Of a DNA stretch of 64,000 nucleotides, positions 7,117-16,588 are shown piece after piece. Position numbers and translations under genes: made by a program. Source of the stretch: Bradyrhizobiaceae bacterium (GTDB taxonomy: Bacteria; Pseudomonadota; Alphaproteobacteria; Rhizobiales; Aestuariivirgaceae); NCBI GenBank assembly GCA_947475225.1, contig CANJMQ010000001.1:1-64000 (forward strand), in the 5' to 3' direction. Position 1 is the stretch's first letter; the number at the start of each line of letters is the position of its first letter. The notes below the pieces were generated by a model. It ran no database searches. It had not been told where the DNA came from and worked only from the letters and a program-made list of their open reading frames with translations.

Positions 7117-9366
7117 ATGGATGTCCCTGCACGCCCGACACTCGATCCCATCGCGCGCGAGATCTGGGCTATGAAGTACCGCTATGACCCGGGTGACGGC
7201 GTAGGTGCAGAAACCTGCATCGAGGACAGCTGGCGGCGGGTGGCACAGGCCGTATCCGCGGCCGAACGCGACAATGAGCGGCTGGTCTGGGCTGACAGTT
7301 TCTACAGAATCCTCGAGGATTATCGCTTCCTGCCCGCCGGGCGCATCCTCGCAGGCGCGGGGACGGGTCGTCAGGTCACGCTCTTCAATTGCTTCGTGAT
7401 GGGCCGCATCCCTGACTCCCTCGACGGCATCTTCATGCAGCTCAGGGAGGCGGCTCTCACCATGCAGCAGGGAGGAGGGATTGGGCACGACTTCTCCACC
7501 CTGCGTCCACGCGGCGCACCGGTAAAGGGCGTGGGCGCTGATGCCTCGGGGCCGATCAGTTTCATGGATGTGTGGGATGCGATGTGCAAGACCATCATGT
7601 CTGCCGGGACGCGTCGTGGCGCCATGATGGGGACCATGCGCTGTGACCATCCGGACATCGAAACCTTCATCACCGTCAAGCAACAGGCTGGGCGACTGCG
7701 CAACTTCAATCTCTCGGTTCTGGTTACCGATACCTTCATGGCCGCAGTCAAGGCGAAGGCGGAATGGCCGCTTGTTTTCGAGGGGCACACTTATCGATCC
7801 GTCTCCGCGGCTCATCTCTGGGAACAGATCATTCATGCGACCTATGATGTCGCTGAGCCAGGGGTGATTTTCATCGACCGCATCAATGCGGAAAACAATC
7901 TCTCCTACTGCGAGACCATTACCGCCACGAACCCCTGTGGCGAGCAGCCGCTGCCTCCCTATGGCGCTTGCCTTCTTGGCTCCTTGAACCTCACACGTTT
8001 CGTCATTGATCCTTTCGATACAAATGTGCGCATTGATGAGGAGGCCCTTCGCCAGACAACCTCTACGGCTGTGCGATTCATGGACAACATCATCGATATC
8101 TCGAACTATCCGCTGCCCCAGCAGCGGGCGGAGGCTTTTGCAAAGCGGCGCATTGGGCTTGGTATCACGGGCCTCGCTGATGCACTGGCGATGTGCGGAC
8201 TGGAATATGGCACATGGCCGGCTGCGGAGGCGGCGCAGCGGTGGATGGCGGCAATCGAGCAAGCTGCCTATCAATCGAGCATTTCTCTCGCCGAGGAGCG
8301 CGGGCCATTCCCTCTCTTCGATGCTGGCCTTTTCGGTCAGACCGGGCACGCCTCGAATCTCGGCCAAGAGCTACGCAGGGAAGTCACGCGCCATGGTCTG
8401 CGCAACGGGCTTCTGACATCAATTGCCCCGACCGGTACGATTTCACTGGTCGCAGGAAATGTATCGAGCGGCATAGAGCCGATCTTCAACATCCAGTATG
8501 AGCGCAAGGTGCTTCAGCCAGACGGCACTCAGCGAACCGAAACGGTTACGGATTATGCCGCCGCGCTCTATTGGCAGATGCACGGAACCAACGCGTCTCT
8601 TCCACCGGCCTTCATCACCGCCGACCAGCTCACGCCTTCGGCGCACCTTCTTATGCAGGCAGCGGTGCAGAAGCACGTGGACAGCTCCATTTCCAAGACC
8701 ATCAATATTCCGGAGGACTTCCCCTTCGAGAGTTTCAAGAACGTCTATGAAGAGGCCTATGACCTCGGCCTCAAAGGCTGCACGACTTATCGCCCGAATG
8801 CGGTGACGGGGTCGGTGCTCTCCAGCACCTCCCTGACGGTGAGCGAAGCGGATGCAGCCAGCCATGGGCCGCGGGATCGCGAAGAGGTACTGCCAGGCAT
8901 GACCTACAAGCTGCGCTGGCCCGAGTCCGACCACGCCATCTACATCACTGTCAATGACGTAATGGAAGACGGTTTACGCCGGCCCTTTGAAATCTTCATC
9001 AACTCCAAGAACATGGAACATTACGCGTGGACCGTTGCGCTGACGCGGATGATCTCTGCAGTTTTCCGGCGGGGCGGCGATGTCTCCTTCGTGGTTGACG
9101 AGTTGAAGGCGGTGTTCGATCCGCGCGGCGGACAGTGGATGGGAGGGCGCTATGTTCCAAGCCTCTTGGCCGCCATTGGAGGCATCATCGAAAGACATAT
9201 GATCGACACCGGCTTTCTTGATCCAGCACGCGCCGGGATGCTGCTGAACGGGCAGGCAGGACGAGGGCGCAGCGGTGTGAGCTGTCCGCGCTGCGCAAGC
9301 GGTGCGCTGACGTTCCAGGAGGGCTGTGCAACCTGTCTGTCTTGTGGGTACTCAAAATGCAGTTGA
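7117..9366 (+). CDS. nrdJ: Adenosylcobalamin-dependent (class II) ribonucleotide reductase
   Basis: 749 aa. The enzyme reduces ribonucleotides to deoxyribonucleotides using coenzyme B12, so it works with or without oxygen. Visible family features are F-N-C-F-V-M-G near residue 87, the glycine-rich Q-G-G-G-I-G-H-D-F segment, N-P-C-G-E-Q-P-L (active-site loop, about 273-280), P-T-G-T-I-S-L near 440, and a C-terminal Cys pair tail (C-P-R-C and C-x2-C-G-Y) that recycles electrons or binds zinc. The ATG at 7117 has GGAGG 7 nt upstream; an in-frame GTG or ATG further upstream lacks one. No cobalamin riboswitch fits in the 63-nt leader. Confidence 0.92.
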   Translation: MDVPARPTLDPIAREIWAMKYRYDPGDGVGAETCIEDSWRRVAQAVSAAERDNERLVWADSFYRILEDYRFLPAGRILAGAGTGRQVTLFNCFVMGRIPDSLDGIFMQLREAALTMQQGGGIGHDFSTLRPRGAPVKGVGADASGPISFMDVWDAMCKTIMSAGTRRGAMMGTMRCDHPDIETFITVKQQAGRLRNFNLSVLVTDTFMAAVKAKAEWPLVFEGHTYRSVSAAHLWEQIIHATYDVAEPGVIFIDRINAENNLSYCETITATNPCGEQPLPPYGACLLGSLNLTRFVIDPFDTNVRIDEEALRQTTSTAVRFMDNIIDISNYPLPQQRAEAFAKRRIGLGITGLADALAMCGLEYGTWPAAEAAQRWMAAIEQAAYQSSISLAEERGPFPLFDAGLFGQTGHASNLGQELRREVTRHGLRNGLLTSIAPTGTISLVAGNVSSGIEPIFNIQYERKVLQPDGTQRTETVTDYAAALYWQMHGTNASLPPAFITADQLTPSAHLLMQAAVQKHVDSSISKTINIPEDFPFESFKNVYEEAYDLGLKGCTTYRPNAVTGSVLSSTSLTVSEADAASHGPRDREEVLPGMTYKLRWPESDHAIYITVNDVMEDGLRRPFEIFINSKNMEHYAWTVALTRMISAVFRRGGDVSFVVDELKAVFDPRGGQWMGGRYVPSLLAAIGGIIERHMIDTGFLDPARAGMLLNGQAGRGRSGVSCPRCASGALTFQEGCATCLSCGYSKCS

Positions 9367-9370
9367 GGAC

Positions 9371-9403
9371 TTGACAGGCTCGCGATGTGTTCTATATTTG
9401 TTC
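9371..9403 (+). promoter_or_regulatory. Sigma70-like promoter overlapped by a LexA (SOS) box
   Basis: TTGACA at 9371-9376 and TATATT at 9393-9398, 16 nt apart, form a near-consensus promoter. GTTC at 9389-9392, seven bases, and GTTC at 9400-9403 match the alphaproteobacterial LexA site GTTC-N7-GTTC exactly. The box covers the -10 element, so LexA would shut the promoter until DNA damage. The expected transcription start near 9405 is at the ATG itself, implying a leaderless message. Confidence 0.72.
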
Positions 9404-9405
9404 TC

Positions 9406-9810
9406 ATGATGCAAGGCTATCCCCTCTCAGCTACCCTTCCCGAGGAATCAGGCCTCGGGGATCGTTTTTGGTACTGGCGCGGCGCTTCAGGCCAGTCCTA
9501 TATCCACTCCATCTATGCTCCCGACCTCTGCCCGCCGGTTGCCGGAGCAGTCTTCGTCATTGTCCGCAAGACCCTTGGCGTTCGTACGGTGGTCGCCCTT
9601 GGGCGATTCGGTACCGATGGGCAGCGGCCTGAAGGCATGTCCGCTCCCACCGCGAGTGACGAGGTCCACGTCCACCTCCTGACGCGTGAGGGTGAGGCGG
9701 CCGAGCGGGTGCTGGGGGATCTGGCGGCGACGCTGGGGGAGAGCGCGGCCCCTCATGTTGAACTCAAGGTCTGGCGAAAGCCGGTTCAGCTGGAATTGCT
9801 GGCCGCCTGA
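9406..9810 (+). CDS. Conserved protein of unknown function, probably SOS-induced
   Basis: 134 aa from the ATG at 9406 (another ATG at 9409). An earlier ATG at 9385 lies inside the promoter and is rejected. The N-terminal half has an aromatic motif, G-D-R-F-W-Y-W-R-G-A-S-G, then Y-I-H-S-I-Y, a hydrophobic V-F-V-I-V-R strand and V-V-A-L-G-R-F. The C-terminal half is a helix and strand with no known catalytic motif. I do not recognise a characterised function. A perfect LexA box covers its -10 element, so a role in the DNA damage response is inferred. Its tail overlaps the convergent ChaC-like gene by 25 nt. Confidence 0.78.
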   Translation: MMQGYPLSATLPEESGLGDRFWYWRGASGQSYIHSIYAPDLCPPVAGAVFVIVRKTLGVRTVVALGRFGTDGQRPEGMSAPTASDEVHVHLLTREGEAAERVLGDLAATLGESAAPHVELKVWRKPVQLELLAA

Positions 9811-10328
9811 GTTTCAAGTTTCCGGCCAAGTCGCTCCAGGGCAGGGTCATGTATCTTCATCTCGCGCAGATGCGCGAGTGTGTTCATCACGTAGTCGACG
9901 CAATGCCCGGAGACTCCCTGCCCAAGGCGTACGTGACGCTCCAGCACATCGTCATCCAATACTCCCGCATACTGGCGGTGCGCCCTGTCCACCACATAGG
10001 TCACGGCTTCAACGGTACGGCCGCTGGCAATGAGCGCAATGGCCTTGCGTTTTTCAACATAGACCGAGGTCACCTGCTCCCGCGCGCGGAGATAGGCAAT
10101 CGTCTCCTCCCACGTCTCCGGCGCCACCTGGAAGGCCATGCCGTGGCATGACCCGCCGCGGTCAAGGCCCAGCACGAGGCCTGGTTGCTCCGGTGTGCCG
10201 CGGTGAACGTAGGAGTAGACACACAGGCTGCGGTGGTAACCATGGACGCGGGCCGCCTCGCTCCGCACAAAAGCGAAGCCCGGCCGCCACATCAGCGAGC
10301 CATAGCCAAAAATCCAGAACTGTTCCAT
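9786..10328 (-). CDS. Gamma-glutamylcyclotransferase (ChaC family)
   Basis: 180 aa. ChaC-type enzymes release 5-oxoproline from glutathione or gamma-glutamyl peptides. The N-terminal F-G-Y-G-S-L-M-W substrate-binding loop is at residues 7-14, followed by the family order R-V-H-G-Y-H-R-S-L-C and P-G-L-V-L-G-L-D-R-G-G-S-C. Y-L-R-A-R-E-Q, with the acidic catalytic residue, is near 79-85. The gene stands alone on the minus strand and its end overlaps the preceding convergent gene. Confidence 0.88.
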   Translation of the reverse strand: MEQFWIFGYGSLMWRPGFAFVRSEAARVHGYHRSLCVYSYVHRGTPEQPGLVLGLDRGGSCHGMAFQVAPETWEETIAYLRAREQVTSVYVEKRKAIALIASGRTVEAVTYVVDRAHRQYAGVLDDDVLERHVRLGQGVSGHCVDYVMNTLAHLREMKIHDPALERLGRKLETQAASNSS

Positions 10329-10368
10329 TCTGATGCCTTGACTAACGCAAAAACTGATCCGGGATCAA

Positions 10369-11280
10369 ATGCCGAATGCCAGCCCACGCCCGTGGAGGAT
10401 GTTCCTGCCGCTGACCGTTGTCGTCCTCCTCGCTTTGATCTGGTCGGGCTACTGGTACGTGGCCTCTGGCATCGCCAGGCAGAACGTCGCCGCTGAACGC
10501 GCGAGAATGGCTGAAAAGGGGTTCACCCTGAGGTGCTCGCAGGAAAGCTGGGGCGGCTATCCATTCCACTTCGAATTCACCTGCAGTTCACCCATCTTGA
10601 CCTATACTGGTGAAGCGGAGTTCCGCTCCACCAACTTGCTGCTCGTGGCACTTGCCTATGCACCTTGGCAGGTGGCTGCACTCATCGATGGCCCCTCGGT
10701 CGCCTCGATACAGGGTTTTGCCCCCACCGAGATCAAGCACCAGCGGGCGCTGGCTGCGGTCACCTTCGACAAGGCATGGAAACCGTCATTCTCGGCCGAT
10801 CTCCCTTCAGTTTCGGTGGCAAACCTCGGTCAGGCTGAGAAGCTGATGCTGTTCACGAGGCCGTCGGCGGCGGATGGAACCGAGCTTGCTCTTCAGGGAA
10901 TTCACGTGACCTACGTCCCAGAGGGCAAGCCTCCGGTGTCCATTGATGACGCCAGCCTGCTCGGCAAGCTTCAGAAGGATCAGACATTTGGGCTCGACAA
11001 ATTTGAACTCAGACAGGGCCAGCTTCGTTATTGGGGATCAGGCACCCTTTCGGTCGATCAGCAGCATCGCATCTCCGGCCAGATCGACACGGAAACAAAC
11101 GACATCGGAGCGCTTCTTGCCATTGCAGGACCCCAGCTTGGCCTGTCCGAAAGCAAACTGACCAACCTCCACACCATATTGGGCCTGCTGGGTAATGGCG
11201 CTAAGGCGGCGATCATTGCAAAGGACGGCGCTCTCTATCTGGGTCCCTTCCAGATTGCCGAACTGAAACCGCTTTACTGA
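10369..11280 (+). CDS. DUF2125 domain protein
   Basis: 303 aa. One N-terminal membrane helix (about residues 11-33) anchors a large beta-rich domain. W-Y-V-A-S-G-I-A and C-S-Q-E-S-W-G-G-Y-P-F are typical of DUF2125 proteins, a family of alphaproteobacteria with no known role that probably sits at the periplasmic face of the inner membrane. Cysteines near 52 and 67 could form a disulfide. Its end overlaps tyrA, on the opposite strand, by 7 nt. Confidence 0.82.
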   Translation: MPNASPRPWRMFLPLTVVVLLALIWSGYWYVASGIARQNVAAERARMAEKGFTLRCSQESWGGYPFHFEFTCSSPILTYTGEAEFRSTNLLLVALAYAPWQVAALIDGPSVASIQGFAPTEIKHQRALAAVTFDKAWKPSFSADLPSVSVANLGQAEKLMLFTRPSAADGTELALQGIHVTYVPEGKPPVSIDDASLLGKLQKDQTFGLDKFELRQGQLRYWGSGTLSVDQQHRISGQIDTETNDIGALLAIAGPQLGLSESKLTNLHTILGLLGNGAKAAIIAKDGALYLGPFQIAELKPLY

Positions 11281-12197
11281 ACCTTCGGCGCTCCACGTCC
11301 GAAGTCCGGCGACGCCGTGTCCTGACCAGCCGCGATAATACCACGGCGGATCTGCCGCGACCGGTTAAAGACATCAAACAGCATTTCGCCGTCGCCCCAG
11401 CGAATGGCGCGCTGCAAGGCGGAAAGATCCTCAGAAAAGCGGCCAAGCATTTCCAGAACGGCATCCTTGTTGTTGAGGAACACGTCCCGCCACATGGTCG
11501 GGTCAGATGCGGCGATGCGCGTAAAGTCGCGGAAGCCACCGGCGGAATACTTGATGACTTCGGAAGACGTCACCTCCTCGAGGTCAGCAGCTGTCGATAC
11601 GATGTTATAGGCGATGAGATGTGGCAGGTGGCTGGTGATCGCAAGCACCAGATCATGATGCTCCGGCGTCATGATCTCGACATTGGAGCCGCAGGATCGC
11701 CAGAATTCACCGAGGCGCTCCACTGCGCCCGGATCAGAGTCTGGCAACGGTGTGAGGATGCACCAGCGATTGATGAAGAGCTCGGCGAAACCCGATTCAG
11801 GGCCAGACTGCTCAGTTCCTGCAATGGGATGGCCTGGAATGAAGTTCACACCCTTCGGTACATGCGGCAGTACGTCCTTCACCACAGCACCCTTGACCGA
11901 ACCGACATCGGTGAGGATGGCACCGGTCTTCAGTGCCGGGCCGATCTCCTGCGCCAATGCACCATAGGTGCCGACGGGCGAACAGAGGATGACAAGATCC
12001 GCATCCTTCACGGCTTCCGAGGCCGTTGGAAAGATATGGTCGACGAGGCCAAGCTCCAGCGCCTTGGCGCGCGTTGCCTCGCTGCGCGCATAGCCGGTGA
12101 TATCCCCCGCCAGATTCTGCTTGCGCAAAGCATGAGCAAGTGACGAACCAATGAGGCCAATACCAATGAGCGCCACGCGATCAAACAGCACGGTCAT
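11274..12197 (-). CDS. tyrA: Prephenate/arogenate dehydrogenase
   Basis: 307 aa. The enzyme oxidatively decarboxylates prephenate (and possibly arogenate) in tyrosine synthesis. The NAD(P)-binding G-I-G-L-I-G motif is at residues 12-17, and the [11 protein letters not shown] segment near 121-131 carries the catalytic histidine. It is the last gene of a chorismate mutase–hisC–tyrA operon; its ATG overlaps the hisC stop (ATGA). The combination resembles hisC-tyrC clusters of other alphaproteobacteria, where the dehydrogenase accepts arogenate too. Confidence 0.9.
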   Translation of the reverse strand: MTVLFDRVALIGIGLIGSSLAHALRKQNLAGDITGYARSEATRAKALELGLVDHIFPTASEAVKDADLVILCSPVGTYGALAQEIGPALKTGAILTDVGSVKGAVVKDVLPHVPKGVNFIPGHPIAGTEQSGPESGFAELFINRWCILTPLPDSDPGAVERLGEFWRSCGSNVEIMTPEHHDLVLAITSHLPHLIAYNIVSTAADLEEVTSSEVIKYSAGGFRDFTRIAASDPTMWRDVFLNNKDAVLEMLGRFSEDLSALQRAIRWGDGEMLFDVFNRSRQIRRGIIAAGQDTASPDFGRGAPKVQ

Positions 12198-13285
12198 GAC
12201 AGGAAGGCCTTGAGACAGGCAACGAGGCCCCTGTTTGCCTCTTCGGTGCCGATCGTGATGCGAAGGGCATTTGTCAATCCATAGGCATCCATCCGGCGCA
12301 CCACGAAGCCATGCTCCTGCAGAAAGGCATCGGCTACATGCGCATGATGCTTTTGATCATTCGGAAAATGCACCAGCAGGAAATTCCCGACACTCGGCGT
12401 CACCTCGAGGTGCAGACCAGCGAGCTTACTCGTCACCCAAGGCAGCCATTGCTCGTTGTGGGCAAGTGCGCGCTCGATGAAGTCATGGTCCCCGATGGCC
12501 GCAACGCCAGCTGCAATCGCCGGCGCACTGATGTTGAAGGGTCCGCGCACGCGATTCATCACATCCGCAACATGCGATGGGCAATAAGCCCAGCCAAGCC
12601 GCAGCGCCGCGAGGCCGAATATTTTCGAATACGTCCGTGTCATCACCACATTGTCGGAGGTGGCGACCAGCTCGATTCCTGCTTCGTAATCATTGTTGCG
12701 GACATATTCCGCATAGGCCGCATCGAGTACCAGCAGCACATGACCGGGGAGACCGGCGTGCAGCCGCTTCACCTCGCTGAACGGAATATAGCGCCCTGTC
12801 GGATTATTGGGATTGGCGAGGAAGATGATCTTCGTCCGCGCCGTCACGCGAGCGAGGATCGCATCAACATCAGCAAGATAGTCCTTCTCAGGCGCCACCA
12901 CCGCAGTAGCACCGTTGGACTGAATGGCGATCGGATAGACGAGGAAGCCATACTGGCTGTAGATGGCCTCGTCACCAGGGCTGAGATAGGCGTGAGCAAT
13001 CAACTGCAGCAGTTCGTCCGATCCCGCACCGCAGACAATGTTCTCAGCCTTCAGGCCGAAGCGCCCGGCAATGGCGTTGCGAAGCAGGGTAGCTGCACCG
13101 TCAGGATAGAGTTCAAGTGTTTCGGCCGCTGCCTTGTATGCTTCGATGGCTTTCTGGCTCGAGCCTATGGGCGACTCGTTGGAGGAAAGCTTGTGCACCT
13201 TTGTTCCCTTGGCGCCGCTCTTTCCGGGTACATAGGCCGCGATGTCGAGGATGCCAGGCTTGGGCTGCGGACGTGATGCTGTCAT
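12194..13285 (-). CDS. hisC: Histidinol-phosphate / aromatic aminotransferase
   Basis: 363 aa. This PLP enzyme of aminotransferase class I/II converts imidazole acetol phosphate in histidine synthesis, and in this setting probably also transaminates prephenate or aromatic keto acids. Seen are S-S-N-E-S-P-I near the N-terminus, L-A-N-P-N-N-P-T-G for substrate and PLP contact, and the Schiff-base lysine in R-T-Y-S-K-I-F-G-L. The ATG at 13285 overlaps the chorismate mutase stop (ATGA); a 42-residue upstream extension is basic, unlike the family, and is rejected. The main his genes are about 40 kb away and include no second hisC. Confidence 0.9.
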   Translation of the reverse strand: MTASRPQPKPGILDIAAYVPGKSGAKGTKVHKLSSNESPIGSSQKAIEAYKAAAETLELYPDGAATLLRNAIAGRFGLKAENIVCGAGSDELLQLIAHAYLSPGDEAIYSQYGFLVYPIAIQSNGATAVVAPEKDYLADVDAILARVTARTKIIFLANPNNPTGRYIPFSEVKRLHAGLPGHVLLVLDAAYAEYVRNNDYEAGIELVATSDNVVMTRTYSKIFGLAALRLGWAYCPSHVADVMNRVRGPFNISAPAIAAGVAAIGDHDFIERALAHNEQWLPWVTSKLAGLHLEVTPSVGNFLLVHFPNDQKHHAHVADAFLQEHGFVVRRMDAYGLTNALRITIGTEEANRGLVACLKAFLS

Positions 13286-14046
13286 GGCGAAACCTTGATG
13301 GGCCGGGGATAGCGCCCGGCGATACGGGCGCCGGGAGAAATGGAGTTTATGGCGTCGTCGTGAAAGCCGGGCAGGCCGGCAAGCGTGACGGCGCCAGATC
13401 GCGCCTGCCACAGCGCATCAGGAACCTTGGCTTTATCATCTGGGATAAGGACAAGCGTCTCATCGTCACCACTCGGTTGCGGCGCAGCATGGCCAAAGAT
13501 CAGAAGTTGCGGCTGACCGCCAGCGGCAAGCACAGGAAGTGTGACAATCACCTGGGCGCGACCCGCCTCTCCCGCCGAGAATCCAGCAGCCCAGTCCGAA
13601 CTCGGAGCGACCAGGGCCAGGTCACCCTGCGCCTTGCCAAGCGCTGCCAACGCGCGCGCGGGGGTTTGATGAAGATCCACCGTCATGCCGCAGAAGTGCT
13701 GGGACACAAGAAGCCGAATCGCAAAATCATGTCCGAGCACGGAATCCATATGGAGCGTAACGGGGGCCTGGGACTGGATCGAGGCGGACAGGATCACACG
13801 CCAAAGACGCACCACTATCTGGGGGTCGAGAGACGTGCCAGCCGCGCTGATCAGCCGCTGCATCATTGCGGTCTCGCGGGCGGGCCGAAAAGGCGACGAG
13901 GCAATTGACCCGTCATGCGCCTTGGTGGCTTTGACCCTTTCGGTCGCGGCGAACCGTTGCAGCAGGAGGCCCAGAATCTGGTCGTCGATCGAATCGATTT
14001 CCCGCCGGATGGCGTCCAGGGATGTGTCAGGGGTCACGGCAGTCAT
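13282..14046 (-). CDS. Chorismate mutase (AroQ type) with C-terminal extension
   Basis: 254 aa. Residues about 8-95 are an AroQ chorismate mutase: [16 protein letters not shown] opening helix, R-F-A-A-T-E-R-V, and a late M-M-Q-R-L-I segment. It converts chorismate to prephenate for Phe and Tyr. The remaining 155 residues are a separate alpha/beta region with D-L-A-L-V-A-P, as in long chorismate mutases of Rhizobiales; a weak resemblance to prephenate dehydratase folds is possible but no catalytic T-R-F is visible. It leads the hisC-tyrA operon. Confidence 0.82.
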   Translation of the reverse strand: MTAVTPDTSLDAIRREIDSIDDQILGLLLQRFAATERVKATKAHDGSIASSPFRPARETAMMQRLISAAGTSLDPQIVVRLWRVILSASIQSQAPVTLHMDSVLGHDFAIRLLVSQHFCGMTVDLHQTPARALAALGKAQGDLALVAPSSDWAAGFSAGEAGRAQVIVTLPVLAAGGQPQLLIFGHAAPQPSGDDETLVLIPDDKAKVPDALWQARSGAVTLAGLPGFHDDAINSISPGARIAGRYPRPIKVSP

Positions 14047-14132
14047 CGATCGGCGGGCTCGCTGGTGTCCGGCGAAGGAGGCCGCCGGGGCGGGCTATTC
14101 ATAGGCACCGGGCTAAAAAATGCAATCCTGAC

Positions 14133-14873
14133 CTAGGGATGCCGCCATGCACCCTTGGCGGGAACTGGCGCCAGCGCCGGTCGCGTTCGATTGGGAATAC
14201 GGCGCAGCCGCTTGCCTTGCGCCACTGCATAGACCTGCTTCGCCGCTTCCACGATGATGGCCCCGGAAAGCGCCGGCATCAACCACGAGCCCAGACTCTC
14301 GATGGCGGGAGCCGCTGAGAGCACTGCGGCACGGGTGGAGGGTGGAAAGTAGAGCGCGTAGGACCAGGACACGACGGAGAACTGGCTTTCCTTCAGAAGC
14401 GCCGAAAGCTGCGGCTTGGAAAAGGGCTGGCCATGCCCAAATGGCGACGTATCGAACCGCGCCCAAACGCCGCGACGGTTTGGCACCACCAGGAACAACC
14501 GCCCTTGAGGTGCCAGCACCCGCCAGATTTCGCGCAGCATTTCCTGCGGGGCGTCGGTCAATTCAAGGGCGTGAACCACCAAAGCCACGTCCACCACGCT
14601 TTCGAGCAACGGCAGGTCGCATTCATCCACCAACGCCGACTGCACGGCACCATCCTCCGGCCAGCGGAAGACCCCTTGCCGGGCCATCATGAAGGCCAGC
14701 TGAGCCTCTGGCTTTACAGTGCAGTCCGCAAGATAGGGCATGGCATAGCCAAGTCCCATGATACGCCCGCCCGACAGGCCAGCCAGCCGCGGCTTCAGCT
14801 GCCCGGAAAGCGAACGCCGGGTGGCCAAGCCGAGCCTGCTGCCGTAGAACTCTCTCAGGTCGACAGTATCCAT
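14133..14873 (-). CDS. Class I SAM-dependent methyltransferase
   Basis: 246 aa. Conserved methyltransferase signs are the glycine-rich G-G-R-I-M-G-L-G-Y-A loop near 36-45, a long V-D-V-A-L-V-V-H-A-L-E strand, and L-A-P-Q-G-R-L-F-L-V-V-P-N-R, the usual post-motif III region. The substrate is unknown. The ATG at 14873 is preferred over the GTG 3 nt earlier (GGA 6 nt before the ATG). It diverges from gloB by 64 nt; this pairing is common in alphaproteobacteria. Confidence 0.82.
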   Translation of the reverse strand: MDTVDLREFYGSRLGLATRRSLSGQLKPRLAGLSGGRIMGLGYAMPYLADCTVKPEAQLAFMMARQGVFRWPEDGAVQSALVDECDLPLLESVVDVALVVHALELTDAPQEMLREIWRVLAPQGRLFLVVPNRRGVWARFDTSPFGHGQPFSKPQLSALLKESQFSVVSWSYALYFPPSTRAAVLSAAPAIESLGSWLMPALSGAIIVEAAKQVYAVAQGKRLRRIPNRTRPALAPVPAKGAWRHP

Positions 14874-14937
14874 CACAAATCCAGCCTAACCCGCCGCGGC
14901 AAAAAGATCATCCGGCATCACAGAATCGGAAAAATTC

Positions 14938-15711
14938 ATGACAGACCTCACCTTTCACCAGTTCATGTGCCGTTCAGACAATTACGGCCTTCTGCTGCAT
15001 GACGACAAGAGCGGCGCCACTGCAGCTATTGACGCGCCAGATGCTGCCGAGATCGAACGCCAGCTCGATGCCAGGGGCTGGAAGCTCACCCATATCCTGA
15101 CCACCCACCACCATGGTGACCATGTGGAAGGAAACATCGCACTGCAGAAGCGATACGGCTGCAGCATCACCGGCCCCAGGGGTGAAGCTTCGAAAATACC
15201 GGGGATCGATCGAAAAGTCGCTGGCGGTGATCGCTTCATCTGGGAAGGGCGCGAAGTCACAGTGCTTGATTGCCCGGGTCATACGCTGGGCCATGTTACC
15301 TATTACATGCCATCGGAGGAGGCAGTTTTTGCAGGTGACACATTGTTCTCGCTCGGCTGTGGCCGCGTTTTCGAAGGCACGGTGGAGCAGATGCATCAAT
15401 CGGTGAGGCAGTTTGGCGCACTCCCCCCCGCCACAAGGCTCTACTGCGGTCATGAATACACGCAGTCCAACGCCCGCTTCGCGCTCGCTGTTGAGCCGGG
15501 GAACATCGTGCTCGCGCAGCGTGCCGCAGAGGTCGACCGGCTGCGCGCAGAGGGGAAGATGACCTGCCCATCTACGATCAGTGCTGAACTTGCTGCCAAT
15601 CCCTTCTTGCGCACCGGTAGCCCTGAGATCAGGAAGATGCTTGGCATGGAAGATGAGACGGATGCGAGAGTGTTTGCCGAACTTCGTGATCGGAAAAACA
15701 GCTTCAAATAG
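14938..15711 (+). CDS. gloB: Hydroxyacylglutathione hydrolase (glyoxalase II)
   Basis: 257 aa. The enzyme hydrolyses S-lactoylglutathione to lactate and glutathione, finishing methylglyoxal detoxification. The metallo-beta-lactamase metal site T-H-H-H-G-D-H is at about 57-63, with further ligands in G-H-T-L-G-H and F-A-G-D-T-L-F-S-L-G-C-G, and the glutathione-binding Y-C-G-H-E-Y-T segment near 169-175. The C-terminal helical domain is complete. It ends 8 nt inside the convergent EamA gene. Confidence 0.93.
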   Translation: MTDLTFHQFMCRSDNYGLLLHDDKSGATAAIDAPDAAEIERQLDARGWKLTHILTTHHHGDHVEGNIALQKRYGCSITGPRGEASKIPGIDRKVAGGDRFIWEGREVTVLDCPGHTLGHVTYYMPSEEAVFAGDTLFSLGCGRVFEGTVEQMHQSVRQFGALPPATRLYCGHEYTQSNARFALAVEPGNIVLAQRAAEVDRLRAEGKMTCPSTISAELAANPFLRTGSPEIRKMLGMEDETDARVFAELRDRKNSFK

Positions 15712-16588
15712 ACGCAGGGGCGCGCTTGAACAGCATGTCCTTGGCAGCGATGACGGCGCCCAGCGTGATGAGCAGGCAGGCGACGAACACGGGCCATGTG
15801 AAGGCGGCGAATCCTGCAGCAACCAGCACCAGCGTTGAAAGCAATGGTGACGCATAGGATGCAGCACCCAGCACCATGATGTCGCCGTGCTTCACGCCAT
15901 AGTCCCATGTGTAAAACGCGGCGCCCACAGGGAACAGCCCAAGGCCAAGCACCGCAGCCCATTGCGTGGCATCCACTGGCCAAACTGTCGTCTCGAATAC
16001 CATGTGGCAAATGGTGGAAAGCAGTGCGGTGATGAGACAGAAGCCTGCCACCACATCGGTCGACACGTTTCCGAAGCGGCGCGAAAGCACCGAGTACACC
16101 GACCAGATGAGCGAGCACAGGAAGGCAAGCGCGTGGCCCATGGTGAAGCCTTCAGCCAGCGACAGCCCCTTGCCACGGGTGATGATGAGCACAGCGCCCG
16201 CCAGTCCGAGCACCACACCAATCACATGATGGAGCCGCAGCCGTTCGCCTGGCAGGAAGGATGAGAACACGACAAGGAAAAGCGGCCATAGATAAGCGAT
16301 CAGGCTGACCTCAACAGCCGGTGCCGCCCGGATGGCGCTGAAATAGACGAAATGATAGCCGAAGAGCCCGGCGACCCCAAGAAGCCAGACCTGCCAGCTC
16401 TGGCGCAGGGCGGAGACGGCACCCTTGCGAAATGGCCAGGTAGCAGCACCCATGAGACCGCCGATCAGGAAGGTCATCGCTGCCAGTTGAAACGGTGGCA
16501 CCTTGCCACTTGCGGCGCTCAACAGCGCAAGCAGCGCCCACATGAGCACGGCGGTAAAGCCAATGAATGTTGCCGTCGACCGCCGCAT
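15704..16588 (-). CDS. EamA/DMT-family transporter
   Basis: 294 aa with about ten hydrophobic segments in two repeated halves, the layout of drug/metabolite exporters. A-Y-L-W-P-L-F-L-V-V-F-S lies at the end of the first half and G-L-F-P-V-G-A-A-F-Y near 230. The substrate cannot be predicted. The ATG at 16588 touches the stop of the next EamA gene (TGATG), so the two transporters are an operon and may work together or as a heterodimer. Confidence 0.83.
   Translation of the reverse strand: MRRSTATFIGFTAVLMWALLALLSAASGKVPPFQLAAMTFLIGGLMGAATWPFRKGAVSALRQSWQVWLLGVAGLFGYHFVYFSAIRAAPAVEVSLIAYLWPLFLVVFSSFLPGERLRLHHVIGVVLGLAGAVLIITRGKGLSLAEGFTMGHALAFLCSLIWSVYSVLSRRFGNVSTDVVAGFCLITALLSTICHMVFETTVWPVDATQWAAVLGLGLFPVGAAFYTWDYGVKHGDIMVLGAASYASPLLSTLVLVAAGFAAFTWPVFVACLLITLGAVIAAKDMLFKRAPASI

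Noticed and set aside
7087-8367. A 426-codon minus-strand frame opposite the ribonucleotide reductase
   Set aside because: Antisense to a gene with clear family motifs; no recognisable protein features.
12311-13276. A 321-codon plus-strand frame opposite hisC
   Set aside because: Antisense to hisC with its PLP motifs; no start signal and no domain.
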